DNA of 64,000 nt from Cenococcum geophilum 1.58 (GCA_001692895.1 KV748177.1:3882130-3946129); one strand, 5' to 3'; numbered from the stretch's first letter, positions 13,885 to 26,391 are shown. Made by a program: numbers and translations. Notes: generated by a model not told the origin, from the sequence alone.

Positions 13885-15504
13885 AGCCTAATGCCCTAAC
13901 CTAACGCTTGCAAGACACGCTAGTACTAAAAAAAGCGCGCTTTTACTAAAATTAAACCCTACTTCACCCTAAACTATTTAACCCTCCTACTAAAGATATT
14001 ATAGTACACGTCCTTAAAATAACTAATTAATTAATTAAACGGATTATAACTAATAAATACCTAAATAATAAGTTTATTTAAGAGACGCTTAAGCTAATAT
14101 AAAATAGCATTAGACGCTTTAAAAGGATTTCTTTAAGTAAATATAAAGCCTATAGGAACCGCTTATACTACTAAAACCGCCTAGTTATACCTAACTATAA
14201 CAAACTTAAGCTTAAGCTCCTTAAATATATATACGACCTACTAATAGCTAGCCACCTAAGCTAAGGAAAAACCCTAAAGCTACTTTAATAGGAGTATTAC
14301 TGGCTAAATATATATAATATAATACAAAGATACGTCTTTAGCTGCTATATCTACTAATAAGCTAAAGCTTCGTATAAGACTTATAATAGCCTATTAAAGC
14401 CACTACCATTCTGGACTAAAGATAGAAGAATATCTTAATTAACTTTATTATTAACCTCCCCGTAAGTAAGGGCTGTATAAATATTATAGTAGTTATAGAC
14501 CAACTATCTAAAATAAGGTATTTAATCGCCTACCCTAATATATTAATACCTGCCGTCGCCTAACTATTCCTAGACTACGTATAGAAACTCTATAAACTTT
14601 CTAAAACGATTATCTCTAATAAAGGTAGCTAGTTTATCTCTATATTTTAAAAGGAACTAACTATCTAACTCCGCATTAAAGCACTATTATCTACTATATA
14701 CTACCTAGAAATGGATAGCTAAATAGAATATATAAATACTATAATGGAATAGTATATTTAGAGATATATATTATATTTATAGGATAACTAGATTAACTGG
14801 CTTGTATATACTAAGTTTACTATAAATAACTCCGTCTTAGAAACTATAAAGGTCTCCCTATTCCTGGCTAACTATAGCTAGCATTTATAAATAGGTTTTA
14901 AACCTTTTAGTAATGTTTCTTATCCTACTTATTACGCCTTATAAGTTGCAGAAGTAAATTAATTTACAAAAAAGATAGAGGAACTATAATAGTTCCTTAC
15001 TAATAAAATAATATAGGCCTAATTTATTTATAAAGCCGTAGTAAATAAGAAACGAACCCTAGTACTAGCCTATTAAAATAGTAACTTTGTCTAGCTAGAT
15101 ATAAGAAATCTAAATATAAAATAACCTACTAAGAAGGTTATCTCTTCTTACGCCTACTAACTAAAGCTCCCTAATATAGTTAAAATCGACCCTATATTCT
15201 ATATATCAGTCCTTTACCCTACTACCCTTATATTAAACGCCCTACTAGGATAAATATAAAACCCTCCCCTATTAATTAAAGTAGATAGTAAGAATAAGTA
15301 CTTTATTAAAAGAATTAATAACATTAAGTATAATAAATGGAAATGCTAATATATATCTCTTATAAAATAGAGAGGCTTTATTAAGCCCTTATAAAAACCT
15401 ATTAACTCTATAGGACTTATATAAGCCATAAAAGACTTTTATAAACTCTACCTAGAACTACTATAGCCCCATCTTATAAAAGCTTAAATTTAAAGGTGGG
15501 GTAC

Positions 15505-15883
15505 TATTATGGGATACCCCTATAATACCTTATACACACCTACCTGTTTCTACTATCTATAAGACCGTAATTTGCAGCGTCTTATAGCAATTTAATGGTA
15601 ATCTACTATATTCTGCTATATTCCACTAAGTTTTACTAAATTCTACTATATTTTGCTAAGTTTTATTAAATTCTATTAAGTTCTGCTAGGACTATATCCT
15701 AAATCCTATTTTACTCTATATATGTGTTAATTAAGCAACTAAGTTAATAATATATACCCTTTCTTCCCATTTTCCTACCTTCTTTCCTTATATAACATCT
15801 TAACTTTATTATATAGTTTATATATATAGCTTAATAATATCTACTCGTTATATATTATCGTCGCTTATACTTACCCCGTAATA
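15505..15883 (+). repeat. 3' LTR of element D
   Basis: It follows the purine tract AAATTTAAAGGTGGGG, starts TATTATGGGATAC and ends CCCCGTAATA, about 379 bp. A region near 15790 (TTATATAACATCTTAAC after a CT-rich run) sits where families A and C carry their presumed transcript start. The left LTR is outside the window, so the end is set by the inverted terminal bases and by the start of E-like sequence at 15884. Confidence 0.6.
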
Positions 15884-16836
15884 GATAATAAAAGATATCT
15901 TAATTTATCTCCCCTTAATAGTTATTTAAATAGGTCCTATTTTAAGATTAATAATACCTCCTCTATAGGTTATTAGATCTCTTAAAATTATAACTAATAG
16001 ATAAAAGTACTCCTTCTATTAATAAGGTAGTTCTATTCTTTTTACTACTACTAAAAAGATATAGTTCCTTATTACTCTACTATCTATTAGCGCTTTAAAC
16101 TATTAATCTTACTAATTAACTTATAAATTTAGGTGTTATCCTTAAATTCCTTTAAAGGTCTAAGGCTTTACTACTAGCTCCCTTTAGTTTTATAGGCCTC
16201 TCCTTTTCCTAACTATTAGCTACTTAATCCCGTTATATTTAGCTTACTCTTTAACTAATACCTAGTTCGCTTTTTATCCTTAATATGCTATAAATATATA
16301 TTCTTTAGATATTCTTACTACTATTATTTATTTAAGTATTCTTTTATAAGAAATCTTTTTAGTTAAAGTATTAAGTCTTCTAACCCCTAAACTTCTACTA
16401 AATACTATCTATATATATACTTGGTATTTTTATACTATTACTTATTTAACATCTAATATATCTTTATAGGGTACTTCTAATTTTTTTTCCTTTGGATTTT
16501 TATGTATATTATATATATATAATCTATATATATAATCTATACCAATATATAATACATTAGGTACTTTAGGTTAACTCTTAGCTCGTCTTTACTTATAAGT
16601 TTAAACCTTTATTTAGCTAATCTAAACGCTAGTCTTTTGTTTATAGGTACTATAATTTACTTCTTACTCCTTTAATCCTTTAATCTTTCTTCTAGATTTT
16701 TTAACGTTATAATTAATACTCCTTTAATATAACTTATACGTTTCTCTATAATTACTTAGTCTTAAACAACTTTTTTATCCATCTATATATAAAAATCTTC
16801 CTATTTATCGTTGTGTTGCTATTTATACTACTTTTA
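15884..16836 (-). mobile_element. Fragment of an element E copy, minus strand
   Basis: The reverse complement matches E from about 8730 to 9620, the end of the extra gag-side segment and the start of protease. It is bounded on the left by the end of D's 3' LTR and on the right by a C-family LTR, so D and the C copy both appear to have inserted into it. The rest of this copy is not in the window. It is broken and heavily RIP-altered. Confidence 0.75.
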
Positions 16837-17762
16837 TATCACGGAACCCTACCGCAGGGGCCTCTATAGGAGAGCCCCGTGCTCTTATATATACCTCGCG
16901 TACAGCTTATATTAGCTACGCGTAGGTATATTACCTCCTTACGCCCTCGACCCTTACGATTAATTGCGTAACGTCTTGTAGACTCCTTAAATACATACGC
17001 TCTATAGCCACTGCCCCCGTTCTATAACATTATATTACGCCTTTTTACTACTAACGCTTAGCCTATAACCAATTCTACGTCTCTATAATACTGCAGGCGC
17101 TACTAAAAGCAGCATATCTATAAATTACCTTACTTTATACTTTTAAGGAACCCATAATAGTAAGATAATATTTCTTAATAGCTACTATATTAAACCTAAA
17201 AAATAATCTAATACCTATACTTAACCTACAACGCCAATTAATCCTAAGAGAATTTGATTTATTAGCCCTAGCCTTAACCCCTAAGGAGATAAACACCGAT
17301 AATATCTTATCTTTTATTAACTATATAACTACGGACAAGTAAACGGAAGGGCTACTACCTATTAAAATTGAAATATAAGACGCTAAGACGTTTGCAAAAA
17401 TAGTAGTATAAAACTATAATAAATACTACCGCCTTCTATAGAACTACTACTACCTAAAGCTTATACGAGCTAAAATGCGTACTATTTAAGATTGCGATAT
17501 TATTTAAGACCTATAAGCTTATAAGGCGCTCGCCAATAATATATATTAAAAAACTAAAGACGACCTCCGTGTGTCTAAACGCGACGTTTAACAGTTAAAG
17601 AAGAATAAGATTGCACTAATTGCTATAGTTACTAAAAAAGAAGGCATAATTAAATACCTATAATCTTAGCTTAATAAGTACATTCATAATAATACTAGAT
17701 ACCTCTTTACTATATATAACGCTACCTAAGTCTTTACGCCCCCGGCAACTTTACCTACTTAA
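16837..17762 (+). mobile_element. 5' end of a family C Ty3/gypsy copy
   Basis: LTR 16837-17029 (193 bp) followed by gag, aligned with 30563-31490 of the complete C element. It is cut at 17762 by the LTR of an E copy. The target site matches C's CTACTTAACGC, which fits insertion of E into C here. The remainder of this C copy is absent. Broken and RIP-altered, more so than the C element at 30563. Confidence 0.8.
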
Positions 17763-19097
17763 TATTACGGACGCTTTAAGTACGATGTTACGACTACTTA
17801 GAGAGGAGTTAGAAGAAGCTAGTTAGTTAATTTAAACATAGTCTAGAATGGAGCCGATAGAGCTATATAATGAGGAGTAGTAACTAAGGTCACATAACGT
17901 AATCTATATAATCTATATAATCTATAAGATCTATAATAAAGTAGATAGAGTATATATATATATTACGTATAAGAAGGATTTTATAGAAGTACGGTTGTGT
18001 ATTTAAAGACCCTTAGTCCCTACCTAGATAGTTCCTTCCTTATAGTAATTCTTAGAATATAATTAGAGTTAATCTATTAGGCAACTACTCCACCAGTTAT
18101 TATTACGTTGTTAACTTTAATTTGTATTACCTATATACCTGGCCCAATAATAAGCCCACCGTAGTTCTTGCTATAAAGTTCTATTATATAATTACTACCT
18201 AGTTACGGTATTAAATATAGAAAGTCAAATAATATGCCACTAAAAGCAGCCACTATAACGCTATTGACGGCGGCAACTACTTTAAGGTCAGGTGATACTA
18301 GTATGGCAGATACTAACTTATAGTAACCTATGACGGTTAGATAACTATAAGAGATAGTTAACTAATTAATAATAAATAATACAGCGTTAAAAGAAAGGGT
18401 TAATAGAATAAAAGTAGTAAAGATTAAGCTACCATTAATTAAGAGGTACTTAGGAGAAAGATTAAAGCTTAAAGGATTCCTTACGTAAATGCACTTTAAA
18501 GTCACGCAAGAAGGAGTGAAACTACTAACACCTATAGATCGAATAGCCTATATAGGACTATTCCTATTAGGAAGGGCACTTAAATAGTTTAAGCCTTACC
18601 TTATAGAAATTTAGGTAAACGGAATAATAACTACTAATTAGGAGGTATAATTTATATTCTTAAGCTAGAAAGGGTTTACGGAGCGACTTATATAAATGTT
18701 TAGAGATCTAGAGGCAGCGACTATAGCGGAAAGAAAACTCTAGAATATTACGTAATAAACCTTAGCAATTAAGTATATAATATAGTTCTAGACGCTAGTA
18801 ATATAAGTTAAGTGGAATAATAAGGCGCTTATAGCATAGTATAAGTAAGGACTTAAGGCTAAAGTCTAGGATATAATTATCCTAATAGAAGATGTGGACA
18901 CCCTATAGGAACTAATAGATTAGGCAATTAAGATTAATAATTGGATTTACTAAAGGGAATAGACTAAGAGAGGTTAGGATAGAGTTCTATAATTATATAA
19001 GACGTAAAGTACGTAATAACTAAAGCTAAATTAAAAACTATAGTATGGCGCAGAGCTAATAGACCTAAGCGGTACTAAAGAAGCCTATAAGAGATAG
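17763..19097 (+). mobile_element. 5' end of a second element E copy (LTR plus gag)
   Basis: LTR 17763-18188, then gag aligned with 6359-7270 of E. Similarity stops abruptly near 19097, where an unrelated minus-strand gag begins, so the 3' part was lost by deletion or recombination. Broken; the stop of similarity is sharp and has no visible LTR or target duplication. Confidence 0.8.
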
Positions 19098-19571
19098 AGG
19101 TTACCGCGTCCGCGGTTATTAGTTCGCGTTATTTAATAGGGTAGTATTAGGACTCGGTTTACTATCTTAGCGGGGTTATAGGCGTCCTTTTAGTGGCCGG
19201 GTAGGCTATAGATAAGGTATAGTCTATTATTAACGTAGCGCTTACGCTCCGTATCTAAGATTCTATTAAGGTCTATAGGTTCTTTAGTTACTACTAAGGT
19301 TAGGGTTAATATAGGGGCAGAGGCTTAGGTAGGTAGGCGGTGGTTAGCTTTTTTTAAGGTTAGCTTAGTGTATATAATTCGCAAAGTTCTTAGCGAATAT
19401 ATCTATCTACTTACTCTAACCTATATAGTCGCTATTATTAATTTTATAGGTAAGTCTAAGTACCAGCTCTTCTATCTTTAGAGAGATAAACTTTTAAAGT
19501 AGGTTTACCTTCTATTTATCTATCTTCTTAGCGCGGATTATTAGCTTATTAAGCTCTCCCTTTTAGGACTA

Positions 19572-20004
19572 ACGTGTTTCACCACTCAGTGGCCCACCCC
19601 ACTCAGTGGCCCACTCTATTTCTCACCAAAAATCATAAAAATCACAGTATAATATCTCAACAACCACATAATAATAATTTCTAAAAATTTATATTTAAGC
19701 TTATATATATGTATTATTTTTCCTCTTTTAATTTTAAAGTAATTTATTTAGTAGTTATAGATATATAAAAATTTAAGTAGAATTTGCTGTTTAAAACTAT
19801 ATATCTCTAATATCTCTATAACTGCTTTATAGATTTATTTAAAATTAAAAGGAAAGAAGTATAGTATATATACAAGCTCAAATATAAAATTTTAGAAATT
19901 ATTATTAAGTGGTTGTCGAGATATTATACTGTAATTTTTACGATTTTTGGTGAGAAATAGAGTGGGCCACTGAGTGGGGTAGGCCACTGAGTGGTGAAAC
20001 ACGT
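19572..20004. mobile_element. Foldback MITE with ~200-bp inverted arms
   Basis: A 433-bp element flanked by TA on both sides. It starts ACGTGTTTCACCACTCAGTG and its end is the reverse complement of that. The arms remain complementary for about 200 bp each, leaving only a short central loop. Each arm carries two copies of CCACTCAGTGGCCCAC, itself a small palindrome. There is no coding capacity, so it must have been moved by a transposase from elsewhere; TA duplication points to Tc1/mariner-type enzymes. CpA-containing words are still plentiful in the arms (CACCA, CAACAACCACA), unlike the flanks, so it entered after most RIP had happened or escaped it. Confidence 0.85.
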
Positions 20005-20932
20005 TAGTAATTATGCTCGCCCTAGGGGAAATATTTAAGCTTATTTTTTATAACCTGGGTTATATTAAGGACCTTATAGAAGGTAGTAAGGTCTTTAAGC
20101 ATATCTTCCTTAGTAGGCCATTTCTATATAGATATATTGTTTAGGTTCTCGTGTATAAGCTCTAAGCCCTACTTAATAAACTTATAGGCCTTATCCTTTA
20201 GCATATTCAAGATATAAAGGATCTAAAACTAAACTGTGTTAAAGTAATCCTAGTCCTAGTTAAAGACTCCCTTAATCTTAATATACTAGGTCTTAAAATT
20301 AGCTTATTATTCTAATAGGGTGCCTTTTCCGCTAAATATTAGCGGGTTTTTAGATCTCTATTTTTTCTGCTAGGTTACTACCGTTATTATAGGGGTTAAT
20401 TATTTTAGAATAGCAATAGTCTTTACTTAGAAGTTAATAGTTCCTATCTAGAAAGCGATAAAGGCATTAAGGTTTTTGTTAACTTTTTTATTAGCGGTGT
20501 TTATATTATATATACACTATAGTCCTAATTTAATGTTATTAAGAAACTTATTAATATAGTTAATAAGGGTAAGGTAAGCTTTACTAGGCTTAAAGGTCTT
20601 AGGGTATAGTAGGGAGCGGCGGATTGTCTATGTAATATTAGGGTATATCTCTATAAAGAGGTCTACAAAAACGTCGCAGGGGTTTTAGGTTTTGGCCATT
20701 TTGGCGTTATTAGTGTTGCCTATTTAGGCACTAGGTAAAAACTAAGGATTATTTTAGAACTGTGCTAGGGACGTATTGGTTTCAGCATAGGCGTATATAG
20801 GTCGCGATTGCTCTAGGGCGGAGGTTAATTAGCTAGGGTATAAGGAATTAGTAATCGCGATGGGGCGCAGATTAAAGATACCATAAACTGTTATAGTGCT
20901 ATAATAAAGTAGACTAAATAACTACGTTATGG

Positions 20933-21075
20933 TGTAAAGAGGGGAAGAAGGTAAAAAGGGGGTATTATATATAAATAGTAGGGCTGGCCGCTAAGTCACT
21001 AGTGGTGGGCTAGCTAACAGTAGGAAATAGTACGAGACAGTATGAAATAGTATACGTCAGGTCAGTGCCGTGACA
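20933..21075 (-). repeat. Possible short LTR upstream of gag X
   Basis: On the minus strand it reads TGTCACGGCACTGACC to CCCCTCTTTACA and contains TATTTATATATAATA. Only one copy is present, so the ends rest on the TG...CA rule and position upstream of gag. Confidence 0.3.
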
Positions 21076-21129
21076 GCTTATTACTAAATGCAATTAGTTA
21101 GCGCAGGAGGGATACTATCTACTTTTTAA

Positions 21130-23805
21130 CATTTCCCTTTCTAAAGGCTTAAGGAATATAGTAACTTTAGACGATTACTAAGAGGACGATTAAAGCGCTA
21201 TATATAAGCTTAAGGATGGGCAACTAAGAGAGTACGGACTGTTTAACTATAAGAAATATAAGCGCCGGCCAGATAGGGTAAAGGACGTTACTTTCCTTAA
21301 TTTTCTACTCTATTTTAATTACTCTACTTATAAGTGTTAACTAAGAGTAAGGCCTTAAGTTATATTGTACTTTCCGCAATATAAAGGCGATCCTTCCTAT
21401 CTATAGTATTCTAAGTTCTGCTATATAAAGCTTATTCTTTATTATCCGTGGAGGGAGTATAAGGATATAGCTACTTATACTAATGGATTTAAGGCCCCTA
21501 ATTATATGGCTTCCTATTAGGCTTGCGTTAACTCTTATTAGCACCCGCCTAATTACTTTTATAATCAGAAACTAGAGGAAGGTCGCGAAACTGCTAATAA
21601 TATTAATAAGTTTAAGGGCGATTTCGCAAATAACTTAGAGCTATACTAGTCCTTTAAGGCCCTATATACCCGCGTTTAAAATACTAACGGAGTTAAAATT
21701 AAGGATTTTAACAGGCTTGGTAATAGGGAGCTTAATTATAACTACAACTAGAGTACGCATTAAGGTACGTATCTGCAGCTTAATAAGAGGACTTATTAGC
21801 AGGAAGTACGGCTATAGCCTTTACTATAGAGCCGCCTATCCTAAACAGCAACTCCGTCCTCCTTATAACTAGGTTAGCGTTATATCTATAACGCTGTAGT
21901 TAATCACTATAGGTAGATTTAAGTGGGCCTTAACCCCTCCCTACTACGGATTAACGTTAATAGAGAGGTAGGAACCAGTAAATTATATCTTATTACTATC
22001 CTCTCTGCTACGCTCTGTAATATAGTAAGGGCTAATAGTAAGCTAATACCATTAGCTTAAGCGGCCCCTACTAGGGTAGCTACCTTTAATATTAACGGCA
22101 GAACTATATACAATCTATTAAGGTTACTAGTAAATCGCCCGTTTAAGGAATTGCCTGCTACTAGTCTTACGTCTCTATAGTAGGCTTTTAAGGATATTTA
22201 CTATCTCGTCCTTAACGAGAAATCTATAATTAGGTAAGTATATCTGGCCTAAATTAATCGCCGCCTCTATTGGATCTACCCTAGTACGCATAACAACAAC
22301 TACTTTAGAGGCTTAAACATCTTACTAGTAAGCGATTTCTATTAGCTTCCCCCTGTAAATTAGGCGGCCTTATGCAGCAATCTACCTGCTAGGCCGTTAG
22401 AACTTGCTAGCTACGGAAAAGGAGCCTATAAGGTAATTAACCGAACTACTATCCTAGATTAAGTTATGCGGTAGGGCGGTAATAACGCTAAAAGCTTTAT
22501 ATTTAGGACCGCCCTTATAAAGCTACGTAGTAATTCTATAAGTAATTTAACCTAAAAGCTTCTTTTAACTAGGTGTAAGTAAGGCCTATCTACCAATAAG
22601 GTTACGGGCTTTAACAACGTAATTCGGCTATATAGCACACGCGCTGCTATAGGTAAGTATAACACTACTTAGCTTAGCAACCTTTTACAGCCAGTAGTAG
22701 CTATTAAGTTAGTTAATACTAGTATAGGTACGCGGAAAGTTACTCCTAATTAGTGCAATACTATAGATAATCTAGCCCTATATATTGGCGCGAAAGTAAT
22801 ACTAATATAGAATATCTAGGTTAAACTAGGCTTAGTAAACGGTACTATTAGTATAATTAAAGATGTTATATAGAAGGGACACGCAGATATTAAAAAGGAT
22901 TAGCCTTAGTTACTACTAATTATAGTAAATAGGTACAACGGACCTACCCTATTCACTCGGCAGGATAGTAAAAAAGTTATCCCTATATTTTCTATACTTT
23001 ATAAGTAGGAGGATATAAAAAGCTCTTACTTATGGCGTTAATTTCTAGTTACTCTAGCTTTTGCTCTTACTATATATAAAAGCTAGGGCCTAATACTTAA
23101 CTAGGTAGTTCTAGATATTAAGGAAAAGGATAAGATAGCCGGGCTAACCTATATAGCAATCTCACGAGTTAAGAAGCTTTTAGGGCTTATATTCGAACGT
23201 AGGTTTAATATAAAACGATTTCAGTTATCTATAAGTAAGACTAAAGAGGTATAATAAGAAGATTTTATACAAAGGTAGTAGCAACTACTCGTAAACAACT
23301 TTTCCTAATTAGGAAATCATATACTGGCTCGGAGGTAAGCGGAGAATGCGGCATTTGTCTTAGTTTTCCAACTTTTAAATAGCTTAACCACAAAATCCAA
23401 TTTTCTAAATTTTAACCCCCCTATCTATCCTACCTTTTTACCGCTTCTAGGGCTATTAGATATACATATAATGGTATATAAGGAGAATTGGCAGTATTAC
23501 CGGATTAATATTGCTGCTATCTATAGCGTTAATCGATTTTTGGAATTTTTTAAGTTTTTTTTAAAGGGCAGAAATGTCGCTTATATAAGGAGTTACGTGA
23601 CCTCTAAGAATATATACTAGTTAGGACCGTATATTAGCAGCCATGACTTCTCTACACTATAGTTAAGATTTTATATATACCGTACCTGGAGCTACTTAAA
23701 ATAACTATTACCTATAGATCTGCCGATTTATAAATTAAAAATTAGACGTAGTTAGAGCTATTAGTAGGGATTATTAATCGCGCTCCCTATAACAAAATCC
23801 GACTG
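21130..23805 (+). pseudogene. PIF1-type helicase of a Helitron-like transposon, RIP-damaged
   Basis: A plus-strand frame that can be followed for about 880 codons, interrupted by TAA/TAG codons at positions typical of RIP. Motifs in order: an N-terminal region KDVTFLNFLLYFNYS near 21280; a Walker A-like GTSKLYLITIL near 21975; a Walker B-like LVLNEKSII near 22210; LLVSDFYQLPPV near 22325; QVMRQGG near 22460; ALTIYKSQGL near 23060; YIAISRVKKL near 23155. These are the signatures of the PIF1/RRM3 superfamily as found in the helicase half of Helitron RepHel proteins. No Rep (HUH) nuclease is visible to the left, where gag X begins, so the front is missing. The frame runs on for about 190 codons past the last helicase motif, including PYISSHDFSTL and YRTWSYL. 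I do not recognise that tail. A dispersed host PIF1-like gene is the alternative. Confidence 0.7.
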
Positions 23806-24360
23806 ATAAACAAACTATTAAATTAAATTAAAATTTTAGAACGCCTAAATAAGGTTCTGCTAAGACGCTAGCTAAACCTTAACCTAGACCCTTCCTAACC
23901 TATTAAATTCTAAAAATAATAACCTCTACCGAATTAAAAATTAACCTTATCCTTAATAAGCCATATAATTAAATTTAATGGTTCTTTATTATCTAAGATA
24001 TGGCTAAAACTAACGAGGTATAGCAGTATATCCACCCATCTAAGAAGAAAGACAATCTTCTAAAGCTAGAACTACTAAGTCGGCCCATACCAAGGGACAT
24101 ACTACCTATAGCTATATTAATAGTAAAGCTAGACCCAAATTAGCTTACTGCCTATAACTAGCTCTACGCTAAATATAAGGATAATCTACGTGTACACTAG
24201 AAGCAAAAATAGGCTATAAACGATATTAACAACTATATCGTTTGCACTATATCAGTAGCCTACCTTTCACTTATTAACAGCCTCAGTAGTCGGTTATATT
24301 AAATATTTAAGGCGTCTCTATTACTATAGTAGCCACTATAGTAACAGAGACACCCTATAT
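23806..24360 (+). mobile_element. Gag-like remnant of a Ty1/copia element
   Basis: Plus-strand remnant with residues near 24000-24290 such as WLxxI...EVQQYIHP, LDPNQLTAYNQLYAKYKDN and INNYIVCTISVAYLSLI, the layout of fungal copia Gag (UBN2-like) proteins. No integrase or reverse transcriptase follows. It ends at about 24360, shortly before the 255-bp array. Broken, RIP-altered, partial. Confidence 0.45.
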
Positions 24361-24433
24361 TTTGGTAAGCAATTAAGCCCATCTTATACGAGAATCTCGT
24401 GCTATTAGCACTTACCAAATCACGTACTTATAG

Positions 24434-25165
24434 GGCCTCCTCCTATCTATAAATACTCTCTCCTCTATACCTTCCTCTCTTCTTTTCTTCTTCCCTATAA
24501 GAGCTAAAGGTGCTCTAATACTCCTCCCTAGTCCCCACTAAGGGATCTATTAGTCGACGTGGCAATATAAATAGCATTAGACGACAAGATGGGCGAGAGA
24601 CAACAGGAAGGACGAGGGAGCCTCCGGTATGTGTTAGTCGAGCAATATTACTGGCTATATTATAGCTGCCTAATCTCCTATACTTACAGGCCTCCTCCTA
24701 TCTATAAATACTCCCTCCTCTATACCTTCCTTTCTTTTTTTCTTCTTCCTTATAAGAGCTAGAGGTACTCTAATACTCCTCCCTAGTCCCCACTAAGGGA
24801 TCTATTAGTCGACGTAGCAATATAAATAGCATTAGACGACGAGATGGGCGAGAGACAACAGGAAGGACGAAGGAGCCTCCGGTATATATCAGTCGAGCAA
24901 CATTACTAGCTATATTATAGCTGCCTAATCTCCTATACTCGCAGGCCTCCTCCTATTTATAAATACTCCCTCCTCTATACCTTCCTTTCTTCTTTTCTTC
25001 TTCCTTATAAGAGCTAGAGGTGCTCTAATACTCCTCCTTAGTCCCTACTAAGGGATCTATTAGTTAATATAGTAATATAGATAGTATCTAATAAGGAGAC
25101 GGGTAAGAGAGGAGATAGGAAGGACGGAGGAACCTCTAGTAGGTATTAGTTAAGTAACATTAACG
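24434..25165. repeat. 255-bp tandem array, nearly three units
   Basis: Units start at 24434, 24689 and 24944, each at GGCCTCCTCCTAT, a constant 255-bp period. Every unit holds TATAAATACTCCCTCCTC followed by a CT-rich run, CCTCCCTAGTCCCCACTAAG or close variants, and AGAGACAACAGGAAGGACG. The first two units are nearly identical and little RIP-altered. The last part of the third is much more changed. The TATA box and CT tract recall an LTR promoter, and a TGT(T/C)AGTCGAGCAA word at about 24633 could be an LTR start, so a stack of LTRs is possible; a satellite is the alternative. Confidence 0.85.
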
Positions 25166-25813
25166 GCGGTTTTTATTACCTAAAAATTGCGTTATATAAT
25201 GATATTTAGGAACGTAAATATGTACCCCTATCCCATACTTACACCACTATTAAATATTCTAGATTTTATACTTAGAGCTACTTATAATAGGCATTCCTAG
25301 GAGATCTACTAGTTTAAAGCTCTATAATTAAACGTTATTAACGTTTTATATAGGGGTCGTTAATTAAACTCCCAGGATACAATTTTTAAAGTTTAACACT
25401 ACACTAATATTATAACCTTTTTGCAGTGGCCGAGCTACCCCCAATCTCCTCCCCCTCCTCCCCCCTCCCATTACTTGGCGCTAAGCTATTATATTATCGC
25501 TAAGCTATTGCGTTGTTATACGTCTAAACTAGGTGGGTAATAATATGGTTACTTAATTATATTAGACGTCTCTATATATAGTTATATCTCTTTTTATACG
25601 CATATTTAATTGAGTTGGGGTAGTAGACTTACTTTAATTCTAGCTATACGGCGATTTAGTTATTAGGCATTAAAAATATTTAGTATATAAAGCTTTAAAT
25701 TAGAATTATAATCTACTATATTAGATCCTACGTAGAGGGCTCTATATTAAAGCTCCGCAGTCTAAATATATACTAGATTCGTAACCAATATAATCCTTAA
25801 TCCCAGCTTAAGT

Positions 25814-25867
25814 AGGGCGCCTCGGTTAGTGTAGTAGATCCTTACCTAGCAGTAACTAAGGCGCCTT
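25814..25867. repeat. Inverted repeat with ~18-bp arms
   Basis: AGGGCGCCTCGGTTAGTG at 25814-25831 and AGTAACTAAGGCGCCTT at about 25851-25867 are near-complementary around an 18-base loop. They may be terminal repeats of a tiny lost element or part of a longer RNA fold. Confidence 0.5.
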
Positions 25868-26391
25868 AATCTTACTACTACTTCTAAATTAAGTAAAAGC
25901 TCTATGTAGGGGGGTCCCAGGGGGTCTCCCCCTAGAAAACCTTATCTCTATATATATTAATTAAAGTCTATATAATAAAGCTCTAAAATTAATTAGCTTA
26001 TTACTTATAAACTCGGGTTAAAATTTACGTTAGGGGATTAACGTTCCGCATGTTATATAGACTTCTTTATTAAGCGACAGCAATTAGGGGGGTAGTAGAG
26101 GACATAGTGGTGGTGTAGTAAAGGGGTATTTTAATTGAGAAGGAGGTGATTCAAATTAAGCGATCGGCAAAATGTCTTGGTGGGTAGCTAATACATTAAT
26201 CACTTCTCTAGTAGGTTTAATCGAGGCCTACGTATATAGATTTCCTTAAGTAACCTACCTACCTCCGGTTTATACCGGCAATGCGGCCCCTCCTAGGCCG
26301 ATCTTATATTACTTTCTTACATCTTATTAAAACCATACTTTGCATTACAGATTATATCTAATTATTTTCTAATAATTTATTAACTTTATTA

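Larger units (their letters stand above)
3414..15883 (+). mobile_element. Ty3/gypsy chromovirus-like element D (3' part, interrupted)
   Basis: Plus-strand pol remnant whose 5' end was cut off by the family A insertion. Parts: protease with a DSGAS-like motif about 3500-3830, reverse transcriptase about 4690-5560, RNase H about 5560-5933 continuing after 13890, integrase zinc-binding region about 14210-14370 and catalytic core about 14400-14900, a C-terminal chromodomain-like stretch about 15280-15470, a purine tract just before 15505, and the 3' LTR 15505-15883. Two insertions split it: the short TG...CA element at 4321 and the full element E at 5934. Both leave clear target duplications, so D is older than both. 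It is broken throughout with dozens of RIP-type stops. The chromodomain places it among chromoviruses, which use this module to target chromatin. Confidence 0.8.
19098..21075 (-). mobile_element. Retrotransposon gag remnant X on the minus strand
   Basis: Minus-strand coding remnant. The Gag-like core lies about 20760-20020, with residues such as FSGKGTLLE followed by a helical region, and a zinc-knuckle-like stretch lies about 19235-19168. A possible 143-bp LTR with TG...CA ends sits upstream at 20933-21075. No reverse transcriptase is left, so the superfamily is uncertain; Ty3/gypsy is the likeliest. The MITE at 19572-20004 is inserted in it. It is broken and joined to the E copy at 19097 without a repeat. 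Confidence 0.55.

Noticed and set aside
24434-25165. CRISPR-like array
   Set aside because: Units are 255 bp with no spacer/repeat alternation, and the genome is clearly fungal.
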